From: an uncultured Clostridia bacterium
Lineage (GTDB): Bacteria; Bacillota; Clostridia; Peptostreptococcales; Anaerovoracaceae
Assembly: GCA_934256595.1 (NCBI GenBank)
Contig: CAKQOW010000041.1
Coordinates: 1 to 21,710, forward strand
Direction of reading: 5' to 3'
DNA: 21,710 nt
The translations under genes were made by a program, and so were the position numbers. Numbering within the stretch: the stretch's first letter is position 1; each line of letters opens with the position of its first letter. The notes below the pieces were generated by a model, which saw only the letters and a list, made by a program, of their open reading frames with translations, searched no databases and was not told the origin of the DNA. Of the stretch, positions 15,006-21,710 are shown one piece after another.

Positions 15006-16371
15006 GATTGATAATACACTGCTGTTCAAGGACCGCAAAAACCCGTTCAAGGGAACACTTGACGGCAACAGTCACAAGATTACGTATAAGTATACAGCTG
15101 CAAGATATGTAGCGGACGTAGCGCTGTTTGGAAATACCGAAGGAGCAACCTTTAAAAACCTGAGCATATCGGTGGATATTAATATGACAGGCGGCGGAAA
15201 CGCTGCGGGACTTGTTGAAAACTCAAAGAACGGTAAATTTGAAAACATTAAAACATCAGGCAGCATCAAAATAAAGAACCGAGGTACCGAAGATGACGAT
15301 TGCTGCAATGCTGTAGGAATTGTGGCGTATGAGTCAGCCTCCGGAACCATTAAAAACTGCACTAACAGTATTGATATAGAGCTTACGCATAAAGGTCAGA
15401 GCGCTCCGACTGCTTCAGGAATTGCAGGCATTGTAAGCAAAGGCTCTGTAACAAAATGCACCAATAAAGGTAAGATTGCTCTGACTCATACTCCTGATAA
15501 GGACTGGGGAAGCAGTGAGTGCGAGGCTGCAGGTATAGTTGGAGGCTACTATGGCACCAAGGCAATTTCAGGCTGTAAAAACAGCGGTAAAATTTCTATA
15601 ACAGGAACAAAGGCAACTGAAGCCTATGGATTCACACCGCAGGCGGCGGGCATAGCTGTAATTTCGGATGCAAATATAGTATCCTGCTCAAATACAGCTA
15701 CCATAAGCATAAACAATAATGCAAGCGGCAATCGCGGAGCGGAAGCTGCCGGTATAGCTTGTGAAGCAGCCCACATCGGCACAAAGGTTTCAAAGTGCAG
15801 TAACAGCGGCGCGGTTTCATATACAGGCAAACCTGCCGGCGGTATTGATATTGTTACTGTTGCAGGAGTTGTATGCTCCGCAGCTAAGGCTGAACAGACT
15901 TACAACAAGGGTAAGGTTTCGGTAAACAGCAAAATCAAAGCAGATGCAGGCGGCATCGCAGGTTTTTGCGCTGATATGAGAAACTGCTATAACACAGGCA
16001 CTGTTACTCATAAGGGTACAGGTAATGCAGGCGGTCTTGCAGCAACTGCCACAGTTATAGGTGGCTATGTCAAAGGCAACTATTCCACAGGCAAGGTTGG
16101 AGGAAACAGCAGCAGTAAACTCTTTAAAGGTCAGCTTATAGGCTTCTACAGCGGCGGATTTGATGTTATGAAGAGAAACATCTACAATAACTACTATAAG
16201 ACATCAGGCAAGGCATACGGCGCGGCAGACTTTACATGGAAGCCATGGCTTGCAAAGGCGACTAAGGTTTCTTCAATCACAGCTAAAAACTGTCCTAAGC
16301 TTTCATCGAAATACTGGACATACTCCGGCAAATACAAGAGACTGATACTCAAAAACAACAAAGAAAAATAG
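14830..16371 (+). CDS. Secreted GLUG/beta-helix protein, paralog 2
   Basis: 513 residues, a tandem duplicate of the protein at 13134. Signal peptide and first 50 residues are nearly identical, and the last 35 residues (VSSITAKNCPKLSSKYWTYS onward) differ at only a few positions, while the repeat body has diverged strongly. Glycine turns typical of GLUG repeats recur (AAGLVENS, ASGIAGIV, AAGIVGGY, AGGIAGFC, AGGLAATA), alternating with TNS/TNKG/KNSG strands. There is no wall anchor or C-terminal membrane helix, so it is either released or held non-covalently. ATG 14830 follows AAGGAGGAAG (14815-14824). Conserved ends around a variable centre would suit a surface protein under diversifying selection. 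That is an inference. Confidence 0.85.
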   Translation: MKKLLSLLLALAVAFAIPAGPGLYVADAATNGTAISTADDLKAMESNPSGSYYLKNDIVIDNTLLFKDRKNPFKGTLDGNSHKITYKYTAARYVADVALFGNTEGATFKNLSISVDINMTGGGNAAGLVENSKNGKFENIKTSGSIKIKNRGTEDDDCCNAVGIVAYESASGTIKNCTNSIDIELTHKGQSAPTASGIAGIVSKGSVTKCTNKGKIALTHTPDKDWGSSECEAAGIVGGYYGTKAISGCKNSGKISITGTKATEAYGFTPQAAGIAVISDANIVSCSNTATISINNNASGNRGAEAAGIACEAAHIGTKVSKCSNSGAVSYTGKPAGGIDIVTVAGVVCSAAKAEQTYNKGKVSVNSKIKADAGGIAGFCADMRNCYNTGTVTHKGTGNAGGLAATATVIGGYVKGNYSTGKVGGNSSSKLFKGQLIGFYSGGFDVMKRNIYNNYYKTSGKAYGAADFTWKPWLAKATKVSSITAKNCPKLSSKYWTYSGKYKRLILKNNKEK

Positions 16372-16404
16372 TTATTGATAATAACTGTAATAAGTAATAA
16401 AATA

Positions 16405-16434
16405 AAGCTGACAGACATTGTTCTGCCGGCTTTT
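16405..16434 (+). terminator. Terminator after the second GLUG gene
   Basis: AAGCTGACAGA (16405-16415) pairs with TCTGCCGGCTT (16422-16432) with one A-C mismatch and a T-G wobble, then TT and ATT. It separates the GLUG pair from the operon starting at 16460. Confidence 0.65.
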
Positions 16435-16459
16435 ATTCGTAATGAGAGGAAACAGTGAA

Positions 16460-18127
16460 ATGAAGAGATTATCAGTAGTATTTCTGGCAGTTGTTATTGC
16501 AGCGGTACTTGCAGGCTGCGGAGGGGAGAAGCTTCCGGACTCCTGTATGCTGTACTATGATTACGCAGGACTTGCTGTTGTGGCAGATGACAGCGGCGAT
16601 GCAGAGCTTGCAGAGAAGGCCTATGACGGCATACCCGAAACAATGGGCGTTCATCTTTCTGACGGCACTGACGAAGACCTTATAACAGGGCAGTTTCAGG
16701 AGGGAACTACAATAGAGGAGCTTACAGACGGCAGGGCCTCAAGTGAGAACAAGGTAGGCGCGGTTATATGGAACGGCGAAGCCTACAACGCATTTAAAAT
16801 AACAGCGGATAACTGCAATATACCTAACGTGTTTACAGGAGAGGGAGGAATACTGCTGCTTGATATAAAGGGTGACTGCACTGCAGGCGGCGGGGGAGAT
16901 ATTCCTTGCTTTGGCGGATTTGACACAGTAGTAATAACAGGAGACGGCACGCTTGACTTTAAGGACTGCAGCGGGATAGAAGCAGGCGCAGGCAATCTGC
17001 CGCTTCCGTCGGTTATAGTTTCAGGCGCAAATGTGCGCGTAGCTGACGGCATAAGTGTGAAAAATAACAGTGAAGAGGTTCCTGCGGTTTTGGTGCTTGA
17101 CGGGCAGCTTAATTCGGGAAGCGTTTATGCAATAGATGATACCGCCGATGTATGCGTGGCAGGCGGCAGCTTTACAACAGAATATATAGACGGCGCAGGC
17201 AATCTCGTGTTCAGAGACGGAGTTTCCGTCATAAATATGATAATGGAAAGAGAGCAGGCTCCGGCGGTTACAGTATCGGGAGGGCAGGCTTACTTTAACG
17301 AAGCGCTTCCGAAAGCGGCAACCGTTGAGGCAGGCGCAGGGTCAATTACAGCTCCGGGACTTTCCGGCATGGATGCAGTAAATACATACAACGAAGCAGA
17401 GGTTACAGACAGCGAGAACTCCGGAACAGGATATATCTATACGGATTTTAATTCCGAGTGGACAAAGGGAATAACCTGCGACAAGCTTTGTCTTGCCGAT
17501 GTTGACAACGAGTATTTCTTCAAGGGATGCATGAAGCTTAGCAGCACCAAAGTGGACAAAATCGAGCCGTGGGGCGGACTGTGGCTTAATGCCAAAGGTA
17601 AGAGCAGCACTAAGCTTCTTTGCGGCACAGGAATCCTTATTACAGGTGACGGCAGCATAGATACAGATGAGCTTTCACTGTTTGGCTGGGGGAATGTGCA
17701 TAAACCGCTATTTGCAGCAAGAGATGATGCGGCAGTAAGCTGCGGAAGCTTCACAATGGACTCCGAAGCAGGTGAAGAGGGGCGCTTCATAATAGACGGA
17801 AATGCCGCATTTAGCTGCAGAGGTAATCTGTGGATGAAAAATGCAGCGGTTATGATAAGAGGCGGCAACGCCGAATTTGCGGCGGACTTTGCAGTTGAAG
17901 CAGGCAGAGTTGAAATCTCCGGAGGTACAGTGGTACTCAATACGCTTTACCTTGCAGACGGAGATTTAGAGATAAGCGGCGGCAGAGTCATAGTTGCGCA
18001 GAACATAGACGTACCTAAAGGAAACGTTACGATTACAGGCGGCGAGGTTATAATTCCGGGCGGAGAGGACGGCTTCAATGTACCGGAGGGCAAGCTTACC
18101 GTCAAGGGCGGAGACGTTCATGAATAG
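16460..18127 (+). CDS. Lipoprotein with beta-helix/carbohydrate-binding-like repeats
   Basis: 555 residues. The N-terminus is a lipoprotein signal with lipobox LAGC (Cys20), so it is predicted to be anchored on the outer face of the membrane. The body consists of short repeated strands with glycine turns (VVITGDGTLDF, GGNAEFAADF, VEISGGTVVLNTL, LEISGGRVIVAQN, VTITGGEVIIPGG), the pattern of right-handed beta-helices such as the DUF4353/Cthe_2159 carbohydrate-binding family. That family match is a suggestion only. ATG 16460 with GAGAGGA at 16444-16450 is preferred over a TTG-type frame opening at 16418, because the lipoprotein signal begins there. It is the first of a likely five-gene operon, with 34 nt to the HD-domain gene. 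A ligand cannot be read from the sequence. Confidence 0.75.
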   Translation: MKRLSVVFLAVVIAAVLAGCGGEKLPDSCMLYYDYAGLAVVADDSGDAELAEKAYDGIPETMGVHLSDGTDEDLITGQFQEGTTIEELTDGRASSENKVGAVIWNGEAYNAFKITADNCNIPNVFTGEGGILLLDIKGDCTAGGGGDIPCFGGFDTVVITGDGTLDFKDCSGIEAGAGNLPLPSVIVSGANVRVADGISVKNNSEEVPAVLVLDGQLNSGSVYAIDDTADVCVAGGSFTTEYIDGAGNLVFRDGVSVINMIMEREQAPAVTVSGGQAYFNEALPKAATVEAGAGSITAPGLSGMDAVNTYNEAEVTDSENSGTGYIYTDFNSEWTKGITCDKLCLADVDNEYFFKGCMKLSSTKVDKIEPWGGLWLNAKGKSSTKLLCGTGILITGDGSIDTDELSLFGWGNVHKPLFAARDDAAVSCGSFTMDSEAGEEGRFIIDGNAAFSCRGNLWMKNAAVMIRGGNAEFAADFAVEAGRVEISGGTVVLNTLYLADGDLEISGGRVIVAQNIDVPKGNVTITGGEVIIPGGEDGFNVPEGKLTVKGGDVHE

Positions 18128-18161
18128 ATAATATAATTTGGCGCAGAGGGGAGAATTTGTG

Positions 18162-18710
18162 ATGAACAGAGCAGAAGCATTTGAACTATTAAAAAAATAC
18201 AACAAAGAGGAATTCCATATTAAACACGGAGAAACCGTAGAGGGCGTTATGAGATATTTCGCACAGGAACTGGGCTATGGCGATGAGGTTGAATTCTGGG
18301 GAATGGTCGGCCTGCTTCACGATATAGACTTTGAGGAATATCCTGAGCAGCACTGCGTCAAGGCTGTAGAGCTTCTAAAGGACGCAGGAGCGGAAGACAG
18401 ACTTATAAATGCAGTGGTTTCTCACGGCTGGGGACTTACAGGGACAGACGTGGAGCCGACACACGAAATGGAAAAGGTGCTTTATGCAACCGATGAGCTT
18501 ACAGGCCTTATAGGAGCTGCGGCGCTGATGAGACCGTCAAAATCAGTTCAGGATATGGAGCTTAAATCAATTAAAAAGAAATTCAAAGACAAAAAATTTG
18601 CGGCAGGCTGCGACAGAGATGTAATCCGCAGGGGCGCGGAGATGCTGGGCTGGGAGCTTGATGACTTAATGACCCATACTCTTGATGCTATGAAAACCTG
18701 CTGCGAGTAG
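18162..18710 (+). CDS. HD-domain hydrolase
   Basis: 182 residues with the full HD metal site: His22, His53-Asp54 (LLHDIDFEEYP), His88 (VVSHGWG) and Asp111 (YATDELTG). Soluble, single domain. HD proteins hydrolyse phosphate esters, often of nucleotides, but this subfamily (short, HDID-type, related to predicted metal-dependent phosphohydrolases) has no assigned substrate that I know. ATG 18162 follows GAGGGGAG (18146-18153). The upstream in-frame TTG at 18138 lacks such a site. It is 34 nt behind the beta-helix lipoprotein and 24 nt ahead of the next lipoprotein, so it sits inside the operon. Confidence 0.85.
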   Translation: MNRAEAFELLKKYNKEEFHIKHGETVEGVMRYFAQELGYGDEVEFWGMVGLLHDIDFEEYPEQHCVKAVELLKDAGAEDRLINAVVSHGWGLTGTDVEPTHEMEKVLYATDELTGLIGAAALMRPSKSVQDMELKSIKKKFKDKKFAAGCDRDVIRRGAEMLGWELDDLMTHTLDAMKTCCE

Positions 18711-18734
18711 TATTTGATACAGGAGAGCTGTTTT

Positions 18735-19283
18735 ATGAAAAACTTCAAAAGTATATTAACCCTCATATCTTTGCTGTGTGTTATTTCAACGTGCCTTTCG
18801 GGGTGCGGCAGTACGCAGCAGGAAGAAACACCCGACAATAAACCGCAGGCTGAGGAACCGCAGAATACTGCAGAGGATAAGACTTCTGAAGCCCCTTCGC
18901 AGGGAATAACCGTTGAGGGCTTTTACTATACGGTAACGCTTCCGGCAGATTGGCAGGGCAGATATACAAAATATGATACAGAAGAAGGTGACTGCAGGTA
19001 TGACGTTTTCTGTCACAGCGCAAGTATGACGGAGGAGGGAGGAGGTCATCTGTTTTCAATATGCCTCATATCCGGGGCGGAGGACTACACTGTATTTCCG
19101 TCATATGATTACCTTGGAATATTAAAAACACCTGACGGAGAATTCAATATGGTTGTGACATACCCTACAGATGTGCAGTTTTCAGAGGATACGGCAGCGG
19201 AATATAACGATATGGCAGATGATATAAACAGGATAATCAAAACAGTTAAAGCTGCGGAAGGAGCGGAATTTGTTAAAGGATAA
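18735..19283 (+). CDS. Small lipoprotein, unknown function
   Basis: 182 residues. Signal with lipobox LSGC (Cys24), then a disordered Q/E/P-rich linker (about residues 28-58), then a compact C-terminal domain opening with GITVEGFYYTVTLPADWQG. The 'TLPADW' strand and a terminal helix (DDINRIIKTVKA) resemble the small PsbP/DUF-like ligand folds of clostridial lipoproteins, but I cannot name the family. ATG 18735 follows AGGAGAG (18721-18727). Its end overlaps the larE start by 14 nt, so the two are translationally coupled. Confidence 0.75.
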   Translation: MKNFKSILTLISLLCVISTCLSGCGSTQQEETPDNKPQAEEPQNTAEDKTSEAPSQGITVEGFYYTVTLPADWQGRYTKYDTEEGDCRYDVFCHSASMTEEGGGHLFSICLISGAEDYTVFPSYDYLGILKTPDGEFNMVVTYPTDVQFSEDTAAEYNDMADDINRIIKTVKAAEGAEFVKG

Positions 19284-20031
19284 ACTTGAAAAATTAAGAG
19301 AAGATTTAATGGATAAAGGAAATATAACTATTGCGCTGTCAGGAGGTGTTGACAGCGTATTTCTTGTCTGTTTTGCCAAGGAAGTGCTTGGAGACAATGT
19401 GACGGCAGTGACGGCGGTTGCCCCAAACTTCGCGCCCGATGAAACAGAATATGCGGAAGATCTGTGCAAAAAACTCGGAGTTGCCCATAAGGTTACAGAG
19501 GTTTCTGTTATGGAGGCGCTTAGGGACAATCCGAAAGACAGGTGCTATCACTGCAAGAAAAAAATATTTTCGGAGCTGATAAAAACGGGAACAAATCTGG
19601 CAGACGGCACCAACCTTGACGATATGTCGGATTACAGACCGGGCAGGAAAGCTCTTGAGGAGCTTGGCATATGGAGTCCACTAAGAGATGCGGGGCTTAC
19701 CAAGGCCGAAATCAGGCAGGCGCTCAAAGAAAGAAACATAAGCATATGGGACAAGCCTGCGTTTGCGTGTCTGGCATCGAGAATACCTTACGGACAGGAG
19801 ATAACAGAGGCAAAGCTTGAAGCTGTGTATAAGGTGGAGTGCGCGCTGAAAAAGATGGGCTTCACGCAGGTGAGAGCCAGACATCACGGCGAGGTGGTCA
19901 GAATAGAGCTTCTGCCGTCAGAATGGGATATAGGCAAATTTAAAGCGATAGATGAGGCCGGCAAGGCTGCGGGATTTAAGTTTACAGCCTTAGACCTTGA
20001 GGGATACAAGATGGGGAGGATGAACGGATAA
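19270..20031 (+). CDS. larE: LarE-type ATP-dependent sacrificial sulfur transferase
   Basis: 253 residues of the adenine nucleotide alpha-hydrolase (PP-loop) fold, with SGGVDS at 24-29. Conserved LarE stretches follow: DRCYHCKKKIF (Cys92, Cys95), DGTNLDD, YRPGRKAL and PAFACLASRIPYG (Cys167). LarE activates a pyridinium carboxylate with ATP and inserts sulfur to make the nickel-pincer cofactor of lactate racemase. The three cysteines suggest the iron-sulfur-using type, which passes sulfur through a [4Fe-4S] cluster, rather than the type that sacrifices one cysteine. A TTG start at 19270 has AAGGAG (19258-19263) 6 nt upstream, inside the previous gene. No larA, larB or larC is visible here. Some LarE-like proteins may serve other sulfur transfers. 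Confidence 0.88.
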   Translation: MLKDKLEKLREDLMDKGNITIALSGGVDSVFLVCFAKEVLGDNVTAVTAVAPNFAPDETEYAEDLCKKLGVAHKVTEVSVMEALRDNPKDRCYHCKKKIFSELIKTGTNLADGTNLDDMSDYRPGRKALEELGIWSPLRDAGLTKAEIRQALKERNISIWDKPAFACLASRIPYGQEITEAKLEAVYKVECALKKMGFTQVRARHHGEVVRIELLPSEWDIGKFKAIDEAGKAAGFKFTALDLEGYKMGRMNG

Positions 20032-20862
20032 ATGGAAATACTGCATATTATACTGCCCCTTGCTTTAGGGGCGCTTATAGGATATGTGACAAACTATATA
20101 GCGGTCAAAATGCTTTTCAGACCATACGAGGCTGTTAAAATAGGGAATAAGACGCTGCCTTTCACACCCGGCGTAATACCGAAAAACAAGCCGAGAATAG
20201 CCAGAGCCTGCGGAGCAGCGGTTGAGGGCAGCCTGTTTTCACAGGACGATATTAAAAAAGCCATAACCGGCAGCATCAGAAAACCGGATATAAGCGGTAT
20301 CAGAGTATCTGACATTGTAAGCGAGGGTTTGTCAGAGCGGCTTGCCGAAACCCTTGCGGACAAGCTGACAGGCGAGATAAAAAAGACAGATATAAAAGGC
20401 CTTATAGTTGAAAAGGGAGCAGCCATATTTGAGGAAAAGGTCAAAGATACCATGCTTGCCATGTTTGTAAACAGGGATATGATAGCCTCCTTTGCAGAGC
20501 CAATTGAGCAGAAAGTGCTGCAGTACCTTGACGGAGAGGGCTGTGTATATCTTAATATGAAAATCAGGGGAGAAATTGAGAACATAAGAAGCTGCACTCT
20601 GGGACAGGAAGCCGCAGAGCTTAACCTTGATTTAGACGGCTTTACAGACAGAGTATTTGATGAGTTTGTTGATGAAAAGCTGGGAACGCTTACATCAGGA
20701 ATAGATATAGCTGCAGTAGTAGAGGATAAGATAAACCGTATGGACGTCAGAGAATTTGAAAAGCTGGTGCTTTCGGTAATGAAAAAAGAGCTGCAGGCTG
20801 TTGTCAATCTGGGCGCGCTGATAGGCTTCGTAATAGGTCTTATTAACCTGATTGTTTTATAG
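20032..20862 (+). CDS. DUF445-family membrane protein
   Basis: 276 residues. An N-terminal membrane helix (about 5-25) carries the family hallmark GYVTNYIAVKMLFRP, followed by a PFTPGVIPKNKPRIA segment. A long soluble helical middle follows (about 60-250), and a C-terminal membrane helix ends the protein (LGALIGFVIGLINLIVL). This is the two-helix YheB-like layout. Function is unknown in the family. The ATG directly follows the larE TAA with no gap, so expression is coupled to larE. It is the last gene of the operon that begins at 16460. No convincing terminator follows before the next promoter. Confidence 0.85.
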   Translation: MEILHIILPLALGALIGYVTNYIAVKMLFRPYEAVKIGNKTLPFTPGVIPKNKPRIARACGAAVEGSLFSQDDIKKAITGSIRKPDISGIRVSDIVSEGLSERLAETLADKLTGEIKKTDIKGLIVEKGAAIFEEKVKDTMLAMFVNRDMIASFAEPIEQKVLQYLDGEGCVYLNMKIRGEIENIRSCTLGQEAAELNLDLDGFTDRVFDEFVDEKLGTLTSGIDIAAVVEDKINRMDVREFEKLVLSVMKKELQAVVNLGALIGFVIGLINLIVL

Positions 20863-20916
20863 CAGAGTCAGAAACACCAAAATAGATCTTTTGATTCATG
20901 TCTAATATATTCAAAA

Positions 20917-20925
20917 TGATATAAT
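20917..20925 (+). promoter_or_regulatory. Extended -10 promoter of the last lipoprotein gene
   Basis: TG-A-TATAAT (20917-20925). No good -35 is placed at 17 nt; TTGATT at 20891-20896 is 23 nt away. A start near 20932 puts the hairpin at 20936-20955 at the very 5' end of the transcript. Confidence 0.6.
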
Positions 20926-20935
20926 TGACATATAG

Positions 20936-20955
20936 TTGCAGCAATAGTGCTGCAA
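20936..20955 (+). promoter_or_regulatory. Leader hairpin of the last lipoprotein gene
   Basis: TTGCAGCA (20936-20943) pairs perfectly with TGCTGCAA (20948-20955) around loop ATAG. There is no T-run, so it is not a terminator. Placed at the RNA 5' end, it could stabilise the transcript, or as a 20-bp palindrome it could be an operator. Confidence 0.55.
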
Positions 20956-20993
20956 GCTTTAATGCAATCACGTTATTCTGAAAGGAGACTGAG

Positions 20994-21524
20994 ATGAAAA
21001 AGATATTAATGATTCTGCTGGCAATGATTTTTGCTGTTTCTTTAGCAGCGTGCGGCAGTGAGGAACCTGCGCCGGAACCTAAGGACATATCCACTGATAC
21101 AGGTGCAATTACTGCAACAGAGCTTGGCATCGAAGATTACATCACTTCATCTATATCGGGTGATGAAATAATTCTTATGGCTAAGGATGGCGAAGGCTTT
21201 GGCGTTGGAGAGTATGTACTGATTGACGGAGCCAACAAGGATTCTGATGACTCTACATGGGAGATGAGACTGCCTTCATATAAATTCGGAAAAGAGTACA
21301 CCTTGAAGATGATGAAAAAAGACCTTGACGAAAAAGAAACATACCGCACGGTTGAGAAAACAACGATAGGTGATACGGAATATCTGTATGTTGACTATGA
21401 TTCTTCGATTTACTATTATACAGTGGCAAACAACCACCCTATTCTGATTCAGGTGATTGGTGAAAGTATGGTAGATAACGAAGCGGTAATGGCAGCGCTT
21501 GAATCTATCAGATATAATTATTAA
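20994..21524 (+). CDS. Small lipoprotein, unknown function
   Basis: 176 residues with a classic lipoprotein signal, lipobox LAAC (Cys20), then an E/P-rich linker and a mixed alpha/beta domain. The domain begins about residue 45 (GIEDYITSSISGDEIILMAK) and ends with a VMAALESIRY helix. The layout (lipobox, acidic linker, small domain ending in an amphipathic helix) is like the lipoprotein at 18735, and the two could be distant relatives. No enzyme motif is seen. AAAGGAG (20981-20987) supports the ATG. It has its own promoter and a strong terminator at 21553, so it is monocistronic. Confidence 0.75.
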   Translation: MKKILMILLAMIFAVSLAACGSEEPAPEPKDISTDTGAITATELGIEDYITSSISGDEIILMAKDGEGFGVGEYVLIDGANKDSDDSTWEMRLPSYKFGKEYTLKMMKKDLDEKETYRTVEKTTIGDTEYLYVDYDSSIYYYTVANNHPILIQVIGESMVDNEAVMAALESIRYNY

Positions 21525-21552
21525 CGGCAGGTATATGCTGAATATGAGGATT

Positions 21553-21587
21553 AAGGATATTGTTTTTATTGCAATATCCTTTTTTTG
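21553..21587 (+). terminator. Strong intrinsic terminator
   Basis: AAGGATATTG (21553-21562) pairs perfectly with CAATATCCTT (21572-21581), 9-nt loop, followed by a T-run of six or more. Confidence 0.88.
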
Positions 21588-21600
21588 CGAGTATAATTAA

Positions 21601-21680
21601 TTTAATCGTAATTAATCTTTTATAAGTTTTTACTTATTCTGACTGTTTCAGTAAAATTCCCGGATTTAATCAGAATTAAT
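21601..21680. repeat. Direct repeat of an A/T-rich 16-mer
   Basis: TTTAATCGTAATTAAT (21601-21616) and TTTAATCAGAATTAAT (21665-21680) match at 14 of 16 positions, with starts 64 bp apart. They lie ahead of a ribosome-site-like GAAAGGAC (21688-21695) for a gene outside the window, so they could be operator sites. Confidence 0.4.
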
Positions 21681-21710
21681 ATAGAGAGAAAGGACACATT
21701 TTTGTGTAGA

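Noticed and set aside
17437..17940. 167-residue minus-strand frame inside the beta-helix lipoprotein
   Set aside because: Shadow of the repetitive coding sequence. Proline/serine-rich with no family features.
20094..20807. 237-residue open frame on the minus strand
   Set aside because: Antisense shadow of the DUF445 gene. The serine/isoleucine-rich product resembles reverse-complement translation and lacks a ribosome site.
21688..21710. Start of a further gene at the right edge (GAAAGGAC, then TTG at 21702)
   Set aside because: Only three codons remain, and the adjacent GTG at 21704 runs straight into TAG. Cannot be supported.

Overview
The window looks like the chromosome of a Gram-positive, low-to-moderate GC anaerobe of the Bacillota, probably class Clostridia. 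The support is strong AGGAGG-type ribosome sites, intrinsic terminators with T-runs, lipobox lipoproteins, a sortase-anchored adhesin, and genes typical of clostridial integrative elements. The species cannot be fixed from the sequence. No tRNA, rRNA or CRISPR array is visible.

Region A (1-9044) is a decayed fragment of an integrative conjugative element of the Tn1549/clostridial type. It carries parB (frameshifted), a thioester/Cna-B/VaFE surface adhesin (in-frame amber stop), two small conserved-looking proteins, a RadC-type JAMM protein, a DUF3991/Toprim protein and the C-terminal half of a tyrosine recombinase. No relaxase, coupling protein or type IV secretion gene lies between the Toprim gene and the integrase fragment, so a large deletion is likely. 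Three of the larger genes are damaged, so this copy is probably immobile.

Region B (5116-7312) is an A/T-rich cargo inside that element. It holds one 596-residue protein with a C-terminal HEPN RNase motif (R-x4-H). Upstream is a leader with two tandem, related structured RNAs. They share a GGGAA / 4-bp stem / CCGA loop core, and their stems differ by compensating base changes. The first starts just after an extended -10 promoter. This RNA-plus-HEPN arrangement is the best candidate for an undescribed system here.

Region C (9045-12630) is a second A/T-rich island just after the integrase remnant. A consensus promoter drives three overlapping genes: a SMEK-domain protein, a 74-residue middle component and a DUF2326 ATPase with a long coiled coil. 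This is an ABC-three-component (ABC-3C) conflict system. Behind it is about 490 bp without a gene, holding a cluster of inverted TTCCCCAA repeats, a 32-bp imperfect tandem repeat and a terminator with no visible gene of its own.

Region D (12661-21710) looks like ordinary host chromosome. It has a small unknown protein, two tandem secreted GLUG/beta-helix paralogs with duplicated promoters and leaders, and a likely five-gene operon (beta-helix lipoprotein, HD-domain hydrolase, lipoprotein, larE, DUF445 membrane protein). A separately promoted lipoprotein with a leader hairpin and a strong terminator follow.
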